NCBI GenBank assembly: GCA_030592625.1
Contig: JAUVIY010000006.1
Location: 1-22,589 of the forward strand
Direction of reading: 5' to 3'
Origin: Spirochaeta sp.
Lineage (GTDB): Bacteria; Spirochaetota; Spirochaetia; DSM-2461
Length of the DNA: 22,589 nt
Positions within the stretch are counted from its first letter, which is position 1. The number at the start of each line of letters is the position of its first letter. The notes below the pieces were generated by a model. It did not search any database. It was not told where the DNA came from and saw only the letters and a program-made list of their open reading frames with translations. Positions 14,418 through 22,588 of the stretch are shown piece after piece. The position numbers and the translations under genes were made by a program.

Positions 14418-15817
14418 GCCGCTACGACGACGTGATGGCCCGGAAGGGCGAGATTATGAAGAAGGCCCTCGGTATCGATTACACACGCTTCGAGACGGGG
14501 GGCATCGCATTCGACTACGAAGGGATGATGAATGAGGCCGGCTATACCCTGGAGGAGATCCGAGCCATCCAGACCGAAACCGGTGTGGGAAACACCCCCC
14601 TGCTGGAACTGCGTAACCTCACCCGCTTCGCCCGCTTGACGGCGTCGGAAGGAAAAGGGGCCCGCATTTTCCTGAAGGACGAGGCGGCCAATCCATCGGG
14701 GAGCTTCAAGGCGCGCCGGGCTTCGGTGTCGGTATATCACGCGAAGAAGCTCGGATTCCGGTCGGTTATCGCCGCCACCAGCGGCAACTATGGTGCCGCC
14801 GTGGCCAGTCAGGCCGCCATGCGGGGGCTGGACTGCATCATCGTCCAGGAATGCTACGACTCAACCGGCAAGGGCCAGCCTGAGATTATCGAGAAGGCCC
14901 GTAAATGTGAGGCCTACGGTGCTGAAGTGGTTCAACTCTCGGTAGGACCCGAGCTGTTTTACGTATTCCTGCAGCTCCTTGAGGAAACCGGCGCTTTCAA
15001 CGCATCCCTCTATACCCCATTCGGTATCGCCGGGGTGGAATCTCTGGGCTGGGAACTGGCCGAACAGGTCCGTGACCGCATCGGCCGGAATCCCGACGCC
15101 GTAGTCATCACCAACGCCGGAGGAGGCAATCTCACCGGTACCGCCAGGGGATTGATCAAGGCCGGCTCGGGGGAGACAAATATTATCGGTGTCAGTGTAA
15201 ATCTCGCCGGACTGCACATGGCCTCGGATGGACAGTTCAATCGTAAGAGCTTCACCACCGGGCATACCGGTTTCGGTGTACCATTCTCCACCTGGCCGGA
15301 TCGGTCCGATGTCCCCCGGTCGGCAGGAAGGCCACTACGCTACATGGACCGCTACGTTACGGTGAATCAGGGCGAAGTATTCTGGGCTACTGAAGCCCTG
15401 GCCCGCCTGGAGGGCCTGGAGCGAGGCCCGGCGGGGAACATATCGTTAGCTGCCGCCATTGGCCTGGCCCGGGAAATGGACGAGGATCAGATATTAGTGG
15501 TTCAGGAGACTGAATACACCGGGGCGGGGAAGCATATCCAATCCCAGTTGAGCTTCGCCCGGGATAACGGCATCGAAATTCGTTTCGGAGATCCTGCCGA
15601 CGAAGTGCCCGGGGAGAGCATTGTTCTGCCCGAGAATCCGGGAATGATCCGTCCCAGGACTCTGGACCTGGACGGACTGCGTTCTTCCCTGATCCGTAAA
15701 GCCACCGAGGGCCGGGGTCCCGCCACAATCCGGGATGAGGACATCCGATTCCTGATCGAGGAAACCCGGAGTGATGAAGCCTTCGTCCGTAAAGCGCTGC
15801 GATTGAAAAGGAACTGA
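14414..15817 (+). CDS. ortB: 2-amino-4-oxopentanoate thiolase, beta subunit (PLP-dependent)
   Basis: Catalytic large subunit of the thiolase, of the fold type II PLP (threonine-synthase/cysteate-synthase-like) family. The PLP Lys is K99 in NPSGSFKARRA. ATSGNYGAAVA (~121-131) binds the cofactor phosphate or substrate carboxylate, and NAGGGNLTG is the glycine-rich phosphate loop. The 467 aa match known OrtB. The ATGA overlap with ortA and a GGGGGG-type site upstream support the start. The product acetyl-CoA gives substrate-level ATP yield, and D-alanine can enter pyruvate metabolism. Confidence 0.95.
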   Translation: MSRYDDVMARKGEIMKKALGIDYTRFETGGIAFDYEGMMNEAGYTLEEIRAIQTETGVGNTPLLELRNLTRFARLTASEGKGARIFLKDEAANPSGSFKARRASVSVYHAKKLGFRSVIAATSGNYGAAVASQAAMRGLDCIIVQECYDSTGKGQPEIIEKARKCEAYGAEVVQLSVGPELFYVFLQLLEETGAFNASLYTPFGIAGVESLGWELAEQVRDRIGRNPDAVVITNAGGGNLTGTARGLIKAGSGETNIIGVSVNLAGLHMASDGQFNRKSFTTGHTGFGVPFSTWPDRSDVPRSAGRPLRYMDRYVTVNQGEVFWATEALARLEGLERGPAGNISLAAAIGLAREMDEDQILVVQETEYTGAGKHIQSQLSFARDNGIEIRFGDPADEVPGESIVLPENPGMIRPRTLDLDGLRSSLIRKATEGRGPATIRDEDIRFLIEETRSDEAFVRKALRLKRN

Positions 15818-15827
15818 AGGAGACAAT

Positions 15828-16187
15828 ATGGAACGACAGGACGATTTCGAGGTGCGTCGTGCCCATTTGCATAAGCTTAGCGAAGAGCAGCTGGAAGAAC
15901 GTTTCTGGGATCTGGCCGGCCGAATCATGGATCCCATGGTGGATCTGGCGAAGTCACACACCTCTCCCTCCATCGAGCGTTCGGTATTGCTCCGCATGGG
16001 ATTCTCAAGCATGGAGGGGAATACCATCGTGGAAGGCTGTCGGAACCGCGGTCTGCTGGGAAAAGGTGCGGGACACGTGGTCCTGAAGGTGGCCCGGGAT
16101 CAGAATCTGGAAATTCGTGAGGCAGGCCTGGCTCTCTTGCGGGGTTGTCTTTGGGACCGGGCGGAAGCTCTGTTTGGAACGATATGA
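15828..16187 (+). CDS. oraS: D-ornithine 4,5-aminomutase, S (small) subunit
   Basis: A 119-residue small subunit of the adenosylcobalamin- and PLP-dependent mutase that converts D-ornithine to 2,4-diaminopentanoate. The middle THTSPSIERSVLLRMGFSS-type block and the following EGNTIVEGCRNRGLLGKGAGHVVL are diagnostic of OraS. Length is as expected (~120). The AAGGAGA site 5 nt before the ATG is strong. The stop overlaps the oraE start by 4 bp, as expected for subunits of one heterodimeric complex. Confidence 0.94.
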   Translation: MERQDDFEVRRAHLHKLSEEQLEERFWDLAGRIMDPMVDLAKSHTSPSIERSVLLRMGFSSMEGNTIVEGCRNRGLLGKGAGHVVLKVARDQNLEIREAGLALLRGCLWDRAEALFGTI

Positions 16188-18400
16188 AGCTGAAACCCGA
16201 AGACAAAATTGATATCGAGGAAATCCTCAAAGACCTGGAAAGCTACCGCCCACGCCGCCGCGGCTGGATCTGGCGGAGCCCCGCGGAGGACCACCACAAA
16301 CTCGGCCCCTTCACCTACCGGGAAACCAGCGAAGACCTGAAGCAAAGCGTTCCGCTTCCAGGGGGCCATTTCTTCAAGGACATCGACCCCCAGCCCCGGG
16401 CTTCGATCACTACCGAGATTGCCTCAGGCCGATTTGAGGACGACATTCGCCGAATGCGCATGGCCGCCTGGCACGGCGCCGATCACCTGATGGTGATACG
16501 CACCGCCGGTCAAAGCCATATTGACGGTCTGATCGAAGGTACGCCCCAGGGCATCGGCGGTGTTCCCATTAGCCGGAAGCAAATCCGGGCCCAGCGGAAA
16601 GCCCTCGATATGATTGAGGATGAGGTGGGCCGGCCCATAAACTACCACTCATACGTCAGTGGTGTGGCGGGTCCGGAAATTGCGGTTCTTTTCGCCGAGG
16701 AAGGTATCAACGGTGCCCACCAGGATCCCCAGTACAATATCCTGTACCGGAACGTGAATATGGTGAGGAGCTTTGTGGACGCCGCAGTGGCCAAAAAGGT
16801 GATGGCGTGGGCGGGGATTGCCCAGATCGACGGTGCCCATAATGCCAACGCCACCGCCCGGGAAGCCTGGAAAGTGATGCCCGAGCTGATGGTACAACAT
16901 GCCCTGAACTCCATTTTCAGTGTGAAATGCGGCATGCCGAAGGAGAGCATCTGTCTCTCTACGGTGCCCCCCACGGCTCCTCCTGCTCCCTGCATGCGCA
17001 TGGATCTTCCTTATGCGGTAGCCCTGCGGGAACTCTTCCGGGAGTATCGGATGCGGGCTCAGCAGAATACCAAGTACATGAGTTCCAGCACTCGGGAGGC
17101 CACGGTAACCCACACCCTGAACCTGCTCATCAGCCAGCTTACGTCGGTGGACATTCAGTCTACAATAACCCCGGACGAGGGCCGGAACGTTCCCTGGCAT
17201 ATTTATAACATGGAAGGCACCGATACCGCCAAGCAGGCATTTAACGGCATGGATGGAATGAATTCCATGGTGACCCTTTGCCGGGACGACGGTGAACTGG
17301 CGACGAGGGTCCGTGAGCTCAAGGAAAGAGCCGTCCTGTTCATGGAGGAGATTATCGAAGCCGGTGGCTACTTCAAGGCTGTCGAGGACGGATTCTTCGT
17401 GGACTCCGGGGAGTACCCGGAACGCCATGGCGACGGCATCGCCCGTCAAATTCACGGAGGTGCCGGTGAAGGTACTGTCGTTGAACGGGATGAGGATTAC
17501 ATGGCGCCGGTCACCGCCCATTTCGGATTCAATAACCTGGCTGCCTGGGGCCTTGAGGCTGAGAAAAATCCCTCATCATTGATCGGGGGATGCACCTTCG
17601 AGCTTCCGGACAAGATCATCTACATCGACGAACTGGACGAAGAGGACAACGTCGATCGGCGCATGGAGGCTACCTACACTCTCCGCGGCGGATCGCTGAT
17701 CCGGCCCGAGATGGAATGGCAGGGGGACGGAGTGGTCCAGGTGACCACATTTCTGCCGACCGATGCCCGCACCGCCCGTTTCGCTGCCCTGGAGATGGCG
17801 AAGAAAATGGGTCTTGAGGAAGCCGAGGTGATCCATGTTGAAGTGATGCACCCCTCCGAAGGGACCCGGGTGGAGTTCAAGGGAAAGTTTCCATGGACCA
17901 TCGATCTGGACGAGCTGGTGATTCCACCGGAACCGGAAGTGATGACTGAAGACCAGATTCGGGAAGACGTCAAGGACCGCCCCATGAAGATTGTGGCCGG
18001 TACGGTAGGCAAGGACGAGCACTCAGTGGGCCTCAGGGAAATCATCGATATTAAACATGGCGGCATCGAAGGTTACGGCATCGAATGCCACTATCTGGGC
18101 ACCTCGGTTTCTCTGGAGAAGCTGGTGGATGCCGCCATCGAACTGGACGTTGACGCCGTTCTGGCCAGTACCATCATCAGTCACGACGATGTGCATTACC
18201 GGAGCATGCGTCACCTCAACGAGCTCTGCATCGAGAAAGGGGTGCGGGATAAGCTCATACTTGTATTCGGCGGCACTCAGGTGACTCCTGATCTCGCGGT
18301 GGAGCAGGGCGTGGACGCCGGCTTCGGCCGGGGAACCAATGGTCTGCAAGTGGCCACATTCCTGGTTAAAAAACGCCGGGAGTTGAGTGTGAAGAAATGA
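16184..18400 (+). CDS. oraE: D-ornithine 4,5-aminomutase, E (large) subunit
   Basis: Catalytic and cofactor-binding subunit (738 aa, family ~730-740). Residues ~1-520 form the TIM-barrel/PLP-pocket region. The C-terminal Rossmann domain (from ~600) carries the B12 motif D611-x-H613-x-x-G616, with H613 the cobalt ligand. K624 lies 11 residues on, which matches the His618/Lys629 spacing reported for the Clostridium sticklandii enzyme, where the lysine holds PLP as an internal aldimine in the resting state. The domain-swing chemistry should therefore be conserved. The ATG at 16184 overlaps the oraS stop (ATGA). A GTG/ATG 13 codons upstream lies within oraS and is not needed. The glmL overlap at the 3' end is also ATGA. 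Confidence 0.96.
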   Translation: MKLKPEDKIDIEEILKDLESYRPRRRGWIWRSPAEDHHKLGPFTYRETSEDLKQSVPLPGGHFFKDIDPQPRASITTEIASGRFEDDIRRMRMAAWHGADHLMVIRTAGQSHIDGLIEGTPQGIGGVPISRKQIRAQRKALDMIEDEVGRPINYHSYVSGVAGPEIAVLFAEEGINGAHQDPQYNILYRNVNMVRSFVDAAVAKKVMAWAGIAQIDGAHNANATAREAWKVMPELMVQHALNSIFSVKCGMPKESICLSTVPPTAPPAPCMRMDLPYAVALRELFREYRMRAQQNTKYMSSSTREATVTHTLNLLISQLTSVDIQSTITPDEGRNVPWHIYNMEGTDTAKQAFNGMDGMNSMVTLCRDDGELATRVRELKERAVLFMEEIIEAGGYFKAVEDGFFVDSGEYPERHGDGIARQIHGGAGEGTVVERDEDYMAPVTAHFGFNNLAAWGLEAEKNPSSLIGGCTFELPDKIIYIDELDEEDNVDRRMEATYTLRGGSLIRPEMEWQGDGVVQVTTFLPTDARTARFAALEMAKKMGLEEAEVIHVEVMHPSEGTRVEFKGKFPWTIDLDELVIPPEPEVMTEDQIREDVKDRPMKIVAGTVGKDEHSVGLREIIDIKHGGIEGYGIECHYLGTSVSLEKLVDAAIELDVDAVLASTIISHDDVHYRSMRHLNELCIEKGVRDKLILVFGGTQVTPDLAVEQGVDAGFGRGTNGLQVATFLVKKRRELSVKK

Positions 18401-19779
18401 GTATCCAGGTTCAGGCCCTGGTGGCCGAAATCGGCAGCACCGTCACTTCTGTGAGCGCTTTTAGAGGTCTGGATGGCCCCGATCCGAAATTCCTGGGTCA
18501 GGGACACGCTCCCACTTCGGTTCTCGAAGGGGATGTCCGGATAGGTCTGGAGGCGGCGGTGACCGATCTCGAGGGATGTTTGGGAGGCAGGATATCCCGG
18601 GACACATTCCTGGCCTCATCCAGTGCCGCCGGAGGTCTGCGGATGACCGTTCACGGCCTGGTGAAGGATATGACTGTTCGGGCCGCCCGGGAAGCTGCCT
18701 TGGGGGCCGGGGCCAACCTGCATATGATTACTGCCGGGAAGATACGAAAGGCCGATCTGGACGAACTCCGGCATATCGCCCCGAACATTCTGCTCCTGGC
18801 GGGAGGAGTGGACTACGGCGAACGGGAAACAGTCCTGCATAACGCGGAACTTCTGGCTGGGGCCGGCCTGCCCTGCCCTGTCGTTTTCGCAGGGAACGTT
18901 CAGGCCCGGGAGGAAATCAGGCGTCTTTTCGAAATCGGCGGGACGCCCCTGGTCGTCGTTGAAAACGTTTATCCCGGCATCGATCGGCTGGAGGTAGAAC
19001 CCGCCCGGCGTATCATCCAGGAAGTCTTCGAGGAGCACATCACAAAGGCTCCCGGCATGAAACACATACGGGATATGGTGAACGGCCGGGTTGTACCCAC
19101 TCCGGGGGCCGTCATGGATGCTGCCCGTCTCCTCCATGAGGATTCGGGGAATCTGGCCGTTATTGACGTGGGCGGGGCCACAACCGACGTCCACGCAGTT
19201 TGCGAGGACTCGGATGAGTTCGGCCCACTGCTCCTGGCTCCCGAGCCTCTGGCCCGTCGTACCGTCGAAGGCGACCTGGGCACTTTTATCAGCCGCCGTT
19301 CGGTAACTGAAGCCGCGGGACCCGGCGTCTCCCGCCGGATTGCCTCAGAGTTGGGGATACCCGAAGCGGAACTGAAACGGGCCGTCGAAGTTCTCCCCCC
19401 CCTCCCCCGAACCGACGCTGAGCGGAATCTGGCGGGAGCTCTGGCCGAGCAGGCCGCCCGTCTGGCTCTGGAACGCCATGCCGGTCGAATTCGCAACCTC
19501 TACGGTCCCCAGGGGAAAACCCGTGTTGCCGAGGGCAAGGACTTGACGGGCATCCGCATGCTCGTCTCTACCGGCGGAGCTTTGCTCCGCCTTCCGGACC
19601 GGGAAGAGCGGATCCGTCGAGTTCTGGCCCTTCAGCGCCCGGATATTATGGCACCACCCCGGGATGTACCGGTAGTCTTCGATGACGACTATATCATGGC
19701 TGTCGCCGGGGTGCTCTCTCGTCGGTGGCCTGAGGGCGCCCTGGCTCTGTTGAAGAAATCCCTGGAGGCAAGTCTATGA
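18397..19779 (+). CDS. GlmL/MutL-like ATPase, probable chaperone/reactivase of the aminomutase
   Basis: ASKHA-fold protein of the glutamate mutase L (GlmL/MutL) family, 460 aa. The phosphate-1 motif is EIGSTVTS (11-18), LLLAGGVDYGERE lies at 132-144, the phosphate-2 motif is DVGGATTDVH (257-266), and the adenosine motif is STGGALLR. Members are found beside adenosylcobalamin mutases (glutamate mutase, ornithine and lysine aminomutases) and are thought to protect or exchange damaged B12. It is encoded between oraE and the racemase with ATGA overlaps on both sides, which ties it to OraSE rather than to any glutamate mutase, none of which is present here. Direct reactivase activity is inference. 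Confidence 0.9.
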   Translation: MSIQVQALVAEIGSTVTSVSAFRGLDGPDPKFLGQGHAPTSVLEGDVRIGLEAAVTDLEGCLGGRISRDTFLASSSAAGGLRMTVHGLVKDMTVRAAREAALGAGANLHMITAGKIRKADLDELRHIAPNILLLAGGVDYGERETVLHNAELLAGAGLPCPVVFAGNVQAREEIRRLFEIGGTPLVVVENVYPGIDRLEVEPARRIIQEVFEEHITKAPGMKHIRDMVNGRVVPTPGAVMDAARLLHEDSGNLAVIDVGGATTDVHAVCEDSDEFGPLLLAPEPLARRTVEGDLGTFISRRSVTEAAGPGVSRRIASELGIPEAELKRAVEVLPPLPRTDAERNLAGALAEQAARLALERHAGRIRNLYGPQGKTRVAEGKDLTGIRMLVSTGGALLRLPDREERIRRVLALQRPDIMAPPRDVPVVFDDDYIMAVAGVLSRRWPEGALALLKKSLEASL

Positions 19780-21578
19780 GCGGACCTGTCATGCACGTCG
19801 ACCTGGATGCCATTGAAGAAAATGCCCGGAATATCGTCGGATTCTGTATGGAGAGGGGTATATCGGTCACTGGTGTAACCAAGGTGACCTGCGGTATGCC
19901 CGCTGTGGCTCGGGCCCTTCTCCGGGGCGGCGTCACATCCATCGGAGAATCCCGCCTGGAAAACGTCCATCGAATGCGAGCCGACGGTATCACGGCCCCC
20001 TTTTGGCTTCTGCGGATTCCACCCCTGTCGGAAGTGGAAGAGATTGTCACTTCGGTTAATATCAGCCTGAATTCGGAAATCGGTGTTATCCGGGCCCTCT
20101 CGGCGACAGCGGAAGGCCGGGATCTTGTCCATGATATCGTGCTGATGGTGGACCTGGGTGACCTCCGCGAGGGACTGTGGCCCGACGATATTCTCCCGAC
20201 GGTCCGGGAAATCTTCGAACTCCCCGGTGTTCGTCTGAGGGGTTTAGGGACTAACCTCACCTGTTACGGCGGGGTACTTCCCACGGTGAAGAACATGCGG
20301 GAACTGACGGATCACAAGAAACGGGTCGAGGATACTTTCGGCCGGGGCCTGGACATCCTCAGCGGTGGTAACTCCAGTTCCCTGGACCTCCTGCGTCGGG
20401 GGAAAATGCCTCCGGAGGTGAACAACCTGCGCCTGGGTGAATCCCTGATGCTCGGTCGGGAGACCGCTTTTCAGACCCTCTGGCCCGGTGCCCGCACCGA
20501 CGCCTTTGTCTTGAAGGCTGAGCTCATCGAAGTGAAGGACAAACCATCGGTCCCTGTGGGAGAGACGGGTCTTGACGCCTTCGGCGATAAACCGGTATTT
20601 GAAGACAAGGGTCCCATTCTTCGGGGTATCCTCAACATCGGTCGGGAAGATGTGAAAGTGGAGGGCTTGACCGTTCTGGACGAAGAACTGTCCATCCTGG
20701 GTGCGTCCAGCGATCATCTGCTCCTTGATCTCAGCCTCAGGCGGAACACAATGGTCGTGGGTGATGAAATTGGATTTCTCCCGGATTACGGGGCCTTGTT
20801 GACTGCCATGACCTCATCCTACGTCTGTAAAGAACCTCACCACTCCGGCAAACCAGTGGGAAAAGATCGTCCCGTGCTGGAACTGGTTGGGAGTGCCATG
20901 GATTCGATCATCCCGGGGACGGATCGATCCATCGGCGAGATACTGGAGGCCGACCTCTCGATCCTGGGATCGCTGTCGGGAGTCGTACGGGTAGGGACTG
21001 GCGGTCGGCCGGCATCGCATTCATCGGTCGGGAGAGATTTGTTTCTCCTCGGTGGCGGCGCCGGCGAGCTTCTGGAATATCTGGAAGGAGGCGAGGAAGA
21101 CCGGGGAAGCCTGGGCCTGGTATGGCTCACGTCACGACCGGATGATCGCTTCATGATGGATTGCTTCGGTCGACCCGGGCTCCTGGCTCCCGGGAACACC
21201 GTCGTGGTAGGGCTTCGTGAAGCCGGAAAGATTGCCCATGAAATATTCGAGTCACGTCGTCTCGGGGTGTATACCATGGAGGACATCGATCTCCTGGGAC
21301 TGCGCCAGGTGATGCGCCAGGCTCTTCACAGGGCCGCCGCCGGCACTCGGGGCGTTGTTCTCCGTTATGATGCATCGGTAACCGACGGGGGCAATGAGGG
21401 TCTCACCCGTCGAGAAACTTATCTGGCCATGGAAATTGCGTTCCGAAGCGGTCTGCTCCGGGGAGTGGATTTATCAGGTTCCCTTCCCCCTGGCGACGTC
21501 GCTGCCGCTGAATCTCTGCGGCGTTATGCCGCCGCTGTATTGGGGAGGAAGATATTGGGGTATACAGGCGCGTTATAA
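19776..21578 (+). CDS. orr: Ornithine racemase fused to a degenerate arginase/agmatinase-like domain
   Basis: A 600-residue two-part protein. Residues 1-~354 are an alanine-racemase-fold PLP enzyme of the ornithine racemase type: K36 in VTGVTKVTCG is the PLP lysine, and GESRLENVHRM, GTNLTCYGGVLPT and SGGNSSSL are typical. It should convert L- to D-ornithine, the entry step. Family members usually end about where LLTAMTSSYV occurs (341-350). Residues ~366-600 resemble the ureohydrolase fold by pattern: LFLLGGGAG (422-430) at the GGDHS position, VWLTSRPDD (449-457) at DAHxD, VVVGLRE, GVYTMEDID, and VLRYDASVTDGG...LTRRE (528-547) at SxDxDxxDP, then GVDLSGSLPP. Only two of six metal ligands appear kept (D456, D532), so arginase activity is unlikely. 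The reading frame is continuous. The ATG overlaps the glmL-like stop by 4 bp. It is the last gene of the operon. Confidence 0.88.
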   Translation: MSGPVMHVDLDAIEENARNIVGFCMERGISVTGVTKVTCGMPAVARALLRGGVTSIGESRLENVHRMRADGITAPFWLLRIPPLSEVEEIVTSVNISLNSEIGVIRALSATAEGRDLVHDIVLMVDLGDLREGLWPDDILPTVREIFELPGVRLRGLGTNLTCYGGVLPTVKNMRELTDHKKRVEDTFGRGLDILSGGNSSSLDLLRRGKMPPEVNNLRLGESLMLGRETAFQTLWPGARTDAFVLKAELIEVKDKPSVPVGETGLDAFGDKPVFEDKGPILRGILNIGREDVKVEGLTVLDEELSILGASSDHLLLDLSLRRNTMVVGDEIGFLPDYGALLTAMTSSYVCKEPHHSGKPVGKDRPVLELVGSAMDSIIPGTDRSIGEILEADLSILGSLSGVVRVGTGGRPASHSSVGRDLFLLGGGAGELLEYLEGGEEDRGSLGLVWLTSRPDDRFMMDCFGRPGLLAPGNTVVVGLREAGKIAHEIFESRRLGVYTMEDIDLLGLRQVMRQALHRAAAGTRGVVLRYDASVTDGGNEGLTRRETYLAMEIAFRSGLLRGVDLSGSLPPGDVAAAESLRRYAAAVLGRKILGYTGAL

Positions 21579-21621
21579 AAGAAGACGGCTTTGGAGATCA
21601 GCTCATCGGGGTCCGCATCAA

Positions 21622-21642
21622 TTGACCTCTAGCGCGTATCGG
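21622..21642 (+). repeat. Dispersed motif copy C, upstream of the M50 protease gene
   Basis: TTGACC at 21622 continues as TCTAGCGCGTATCGG, matching copy B at 18 of 20 positions and copy A over its core. It is 12 bp upstream of an extended -10 and 46 bp before the protease ATG. Confidence 0.5.
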
Positions 21643-21651
21643 AATGCTTCG

Positions 21652-21660
21652 TGCTATACT
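21652..21660 (+). promoter_or_regulatory. Extended -10 promoter of the M50 protease gene
   Basis: TG-C-TATACT at 21652-21660 is an extended -10, which can work without a -35. The nearest TTGACC (21622) is 27 bp away. The Shine-Dalgarno (ACGAGGT, 21674-21680) and ATG (21689) follow at normal distances. Confidence 0.5.
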
Positions 21661-21688
21661 CCACCCTCCACAAACGAGGTCAATCAAT

Positions 21689-22327
21689 ATGCTTTTCAAT
21701 ATGGGATTTCGGGACATACTGATTATCCTGCCCCTGCTGATCATGAGTCTGTCGGTTCATGAGTACGCCCATGCCCGCATATCCACTGCATTCGGTGATC
21801 CGACGCCGCGAAACCAGGGTCGTCTCACCCTCAATCCTCTCTCTCACCTGGATCCGATCGGCACCCTGATGCTGGTTGTGGCCGGTTTCGGCTGGGCCCG
21901 CCCGGTGATGATCGACATGAGGTACTACAAGCGTCGGAACCTCGGGCTGGTGCTCACGTCCCTGGCAGGTCCCCTGGCCAACCTGGCCATTACGGTTTTC
22001 ATCCTGTTGATCTTCAAAGTCCTCTTCATGTTCCCGTTGGCCAACTCAAGTTTTATCGTATCTCTCTTTGAGGTGCTTCAGCAGGCGGCATTTCTCAACG
22101 TCCTGCTCTTCGTTTTCAACATGCTCCCCATCCCGCCCCTGGACGGTTCCCGTCTGGTAACCGCGGCTCTCCATAAGCGTCAGGACCTGATGGTTCCCTA
22201 CAATCGATACGGTGGATTCCTGCTGCTGTTTCTTATCCTCTCCGACCGCTTCCTGCCCATGGACCTGTTTCCTCTGGGGCGCTGGGCCGGAGCAGTGTAC
22301 TCCATGCTGGCGAGACTCATTATTTAA
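21689..22327 (+). CDS. Site-2 protease family (M50) zinc metalloprotease
   Basis: Integral-membrane protease of the S2P/M50 family, 212 aa with about four to five hydrophobic segments. The zinc-binding HExxH is H24-E25-YA-H28 in the first helix. NPLSHLDPIGTL (49-60) is the family loop. NMLPIPPLDGSRL (144-156) gives the third zinc ligand, D152, in the conserved N-x-x-P-x-x-P-L-D-G motif. It lacks a PDZ domain, like the small 'site-2 protease family' clade. The ATG at 21689 has AGGT 8 nt upstream; an alternative start at 21644 would add 15 non-conserved residues overlapping the promoter. Members of this small clade often have no known substrate. It has its own promoter and is not obviously part of the ornithine operon. 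Confidence 0.92.
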   Translation: MLFNMGFRDILIILPLLIMSLSVHEYAHARISTAFGDPTPRNQGRLTLNPLSHLDPIGTLMLVVAGFGWARPVMIDMRYYKRRNLGLVLTSLAGPLANLAITVFILLIFKVLFMFPLANSSFIVSLFEVLQQAAFLNVLLFVFNMLPIPPLDGSRLVTAALHKRQDLMVPYNRYGGFLLLFLILSDRFLPMDLFPLGRWAGAVYSMLARLII

Positions 22328-22457
22328 AATGACCCACCGGTATGGTCAGTCGAGAAATGGATTCATCACTTTTTCAGCTGGCTGGTCTGGAAACATAAAG
22401 ATGGTCGACATAGCTGATTTTATCGACAACAGATTTCTTCTTTGATGAAACACAAGA

Positions 22458-22492
22458 GGTAATTTCAAAAATCGAGAATTTTTGAAATTACC
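22458..22492. repeat. Palindrome P1 (15-bp perfect stem, 5-nt loop)
   Basis: The arm GGTAATTTCAAAAAT (22458-22472) is perfectly complementary to 22478-22492, around loop CGAGA. It is AT-rich. It is the first of three different palindromes spaced about 47-48 bp centre to centre. Confidence 0.85.
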
Positions 22493-22502
22493 CAGACCTT
22501 TA

Positions 22503-22541
22503 GAATACATAATTTATTATAGAATAATAAATTATGTATTC
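22503..22541. repeat. Palindrome P2 (18-bp perfect stem, 3-nt loop)
   Basis: The arm 22503-22520 (starts GAATACATAA) is perfectly complementary to 22524-22541, with loop AGA. No mismatches. It is separated from P1 by 10 bp. Confidence 0.88.
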
Positions 22542-22552
22542 GACCCCATGAC

Positions 22553-22588
22553 GAGGTTCTTACAAAATGGTAATTTTGAAAGAACCTC
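22553..22588. repeat. Palindrome P3 (9 + 6 bp stem, one mismatch, 4-nt loop), ends at window edge
   Basis: The outer arms GAGGTTCTT (22553-22561) and AAGAACCTC (22580-22588), an A-A mismatch, and the inner arms CAAAAT/ATTTTG around loop GGTA make a 36-bp imperfect palindrome. It is separated from P2 by 11 bp. Its core resembles that of P1. More units may lie beyond the edge. Confidence 0.82.

Noticed and set aside
16145..16183. Upstream start for oraE giving 13 extra residues
   Set aside because: The ATG at 16184 gives the ATGA overlap seen throughout the operon and starts where the family sequence begins.
16649..17521. A 290-codon minus-strand frame inside oraE
   Set aside because: Shadow of a highly conserved coding region; no Shine-Dalgarno or recognisable domain.
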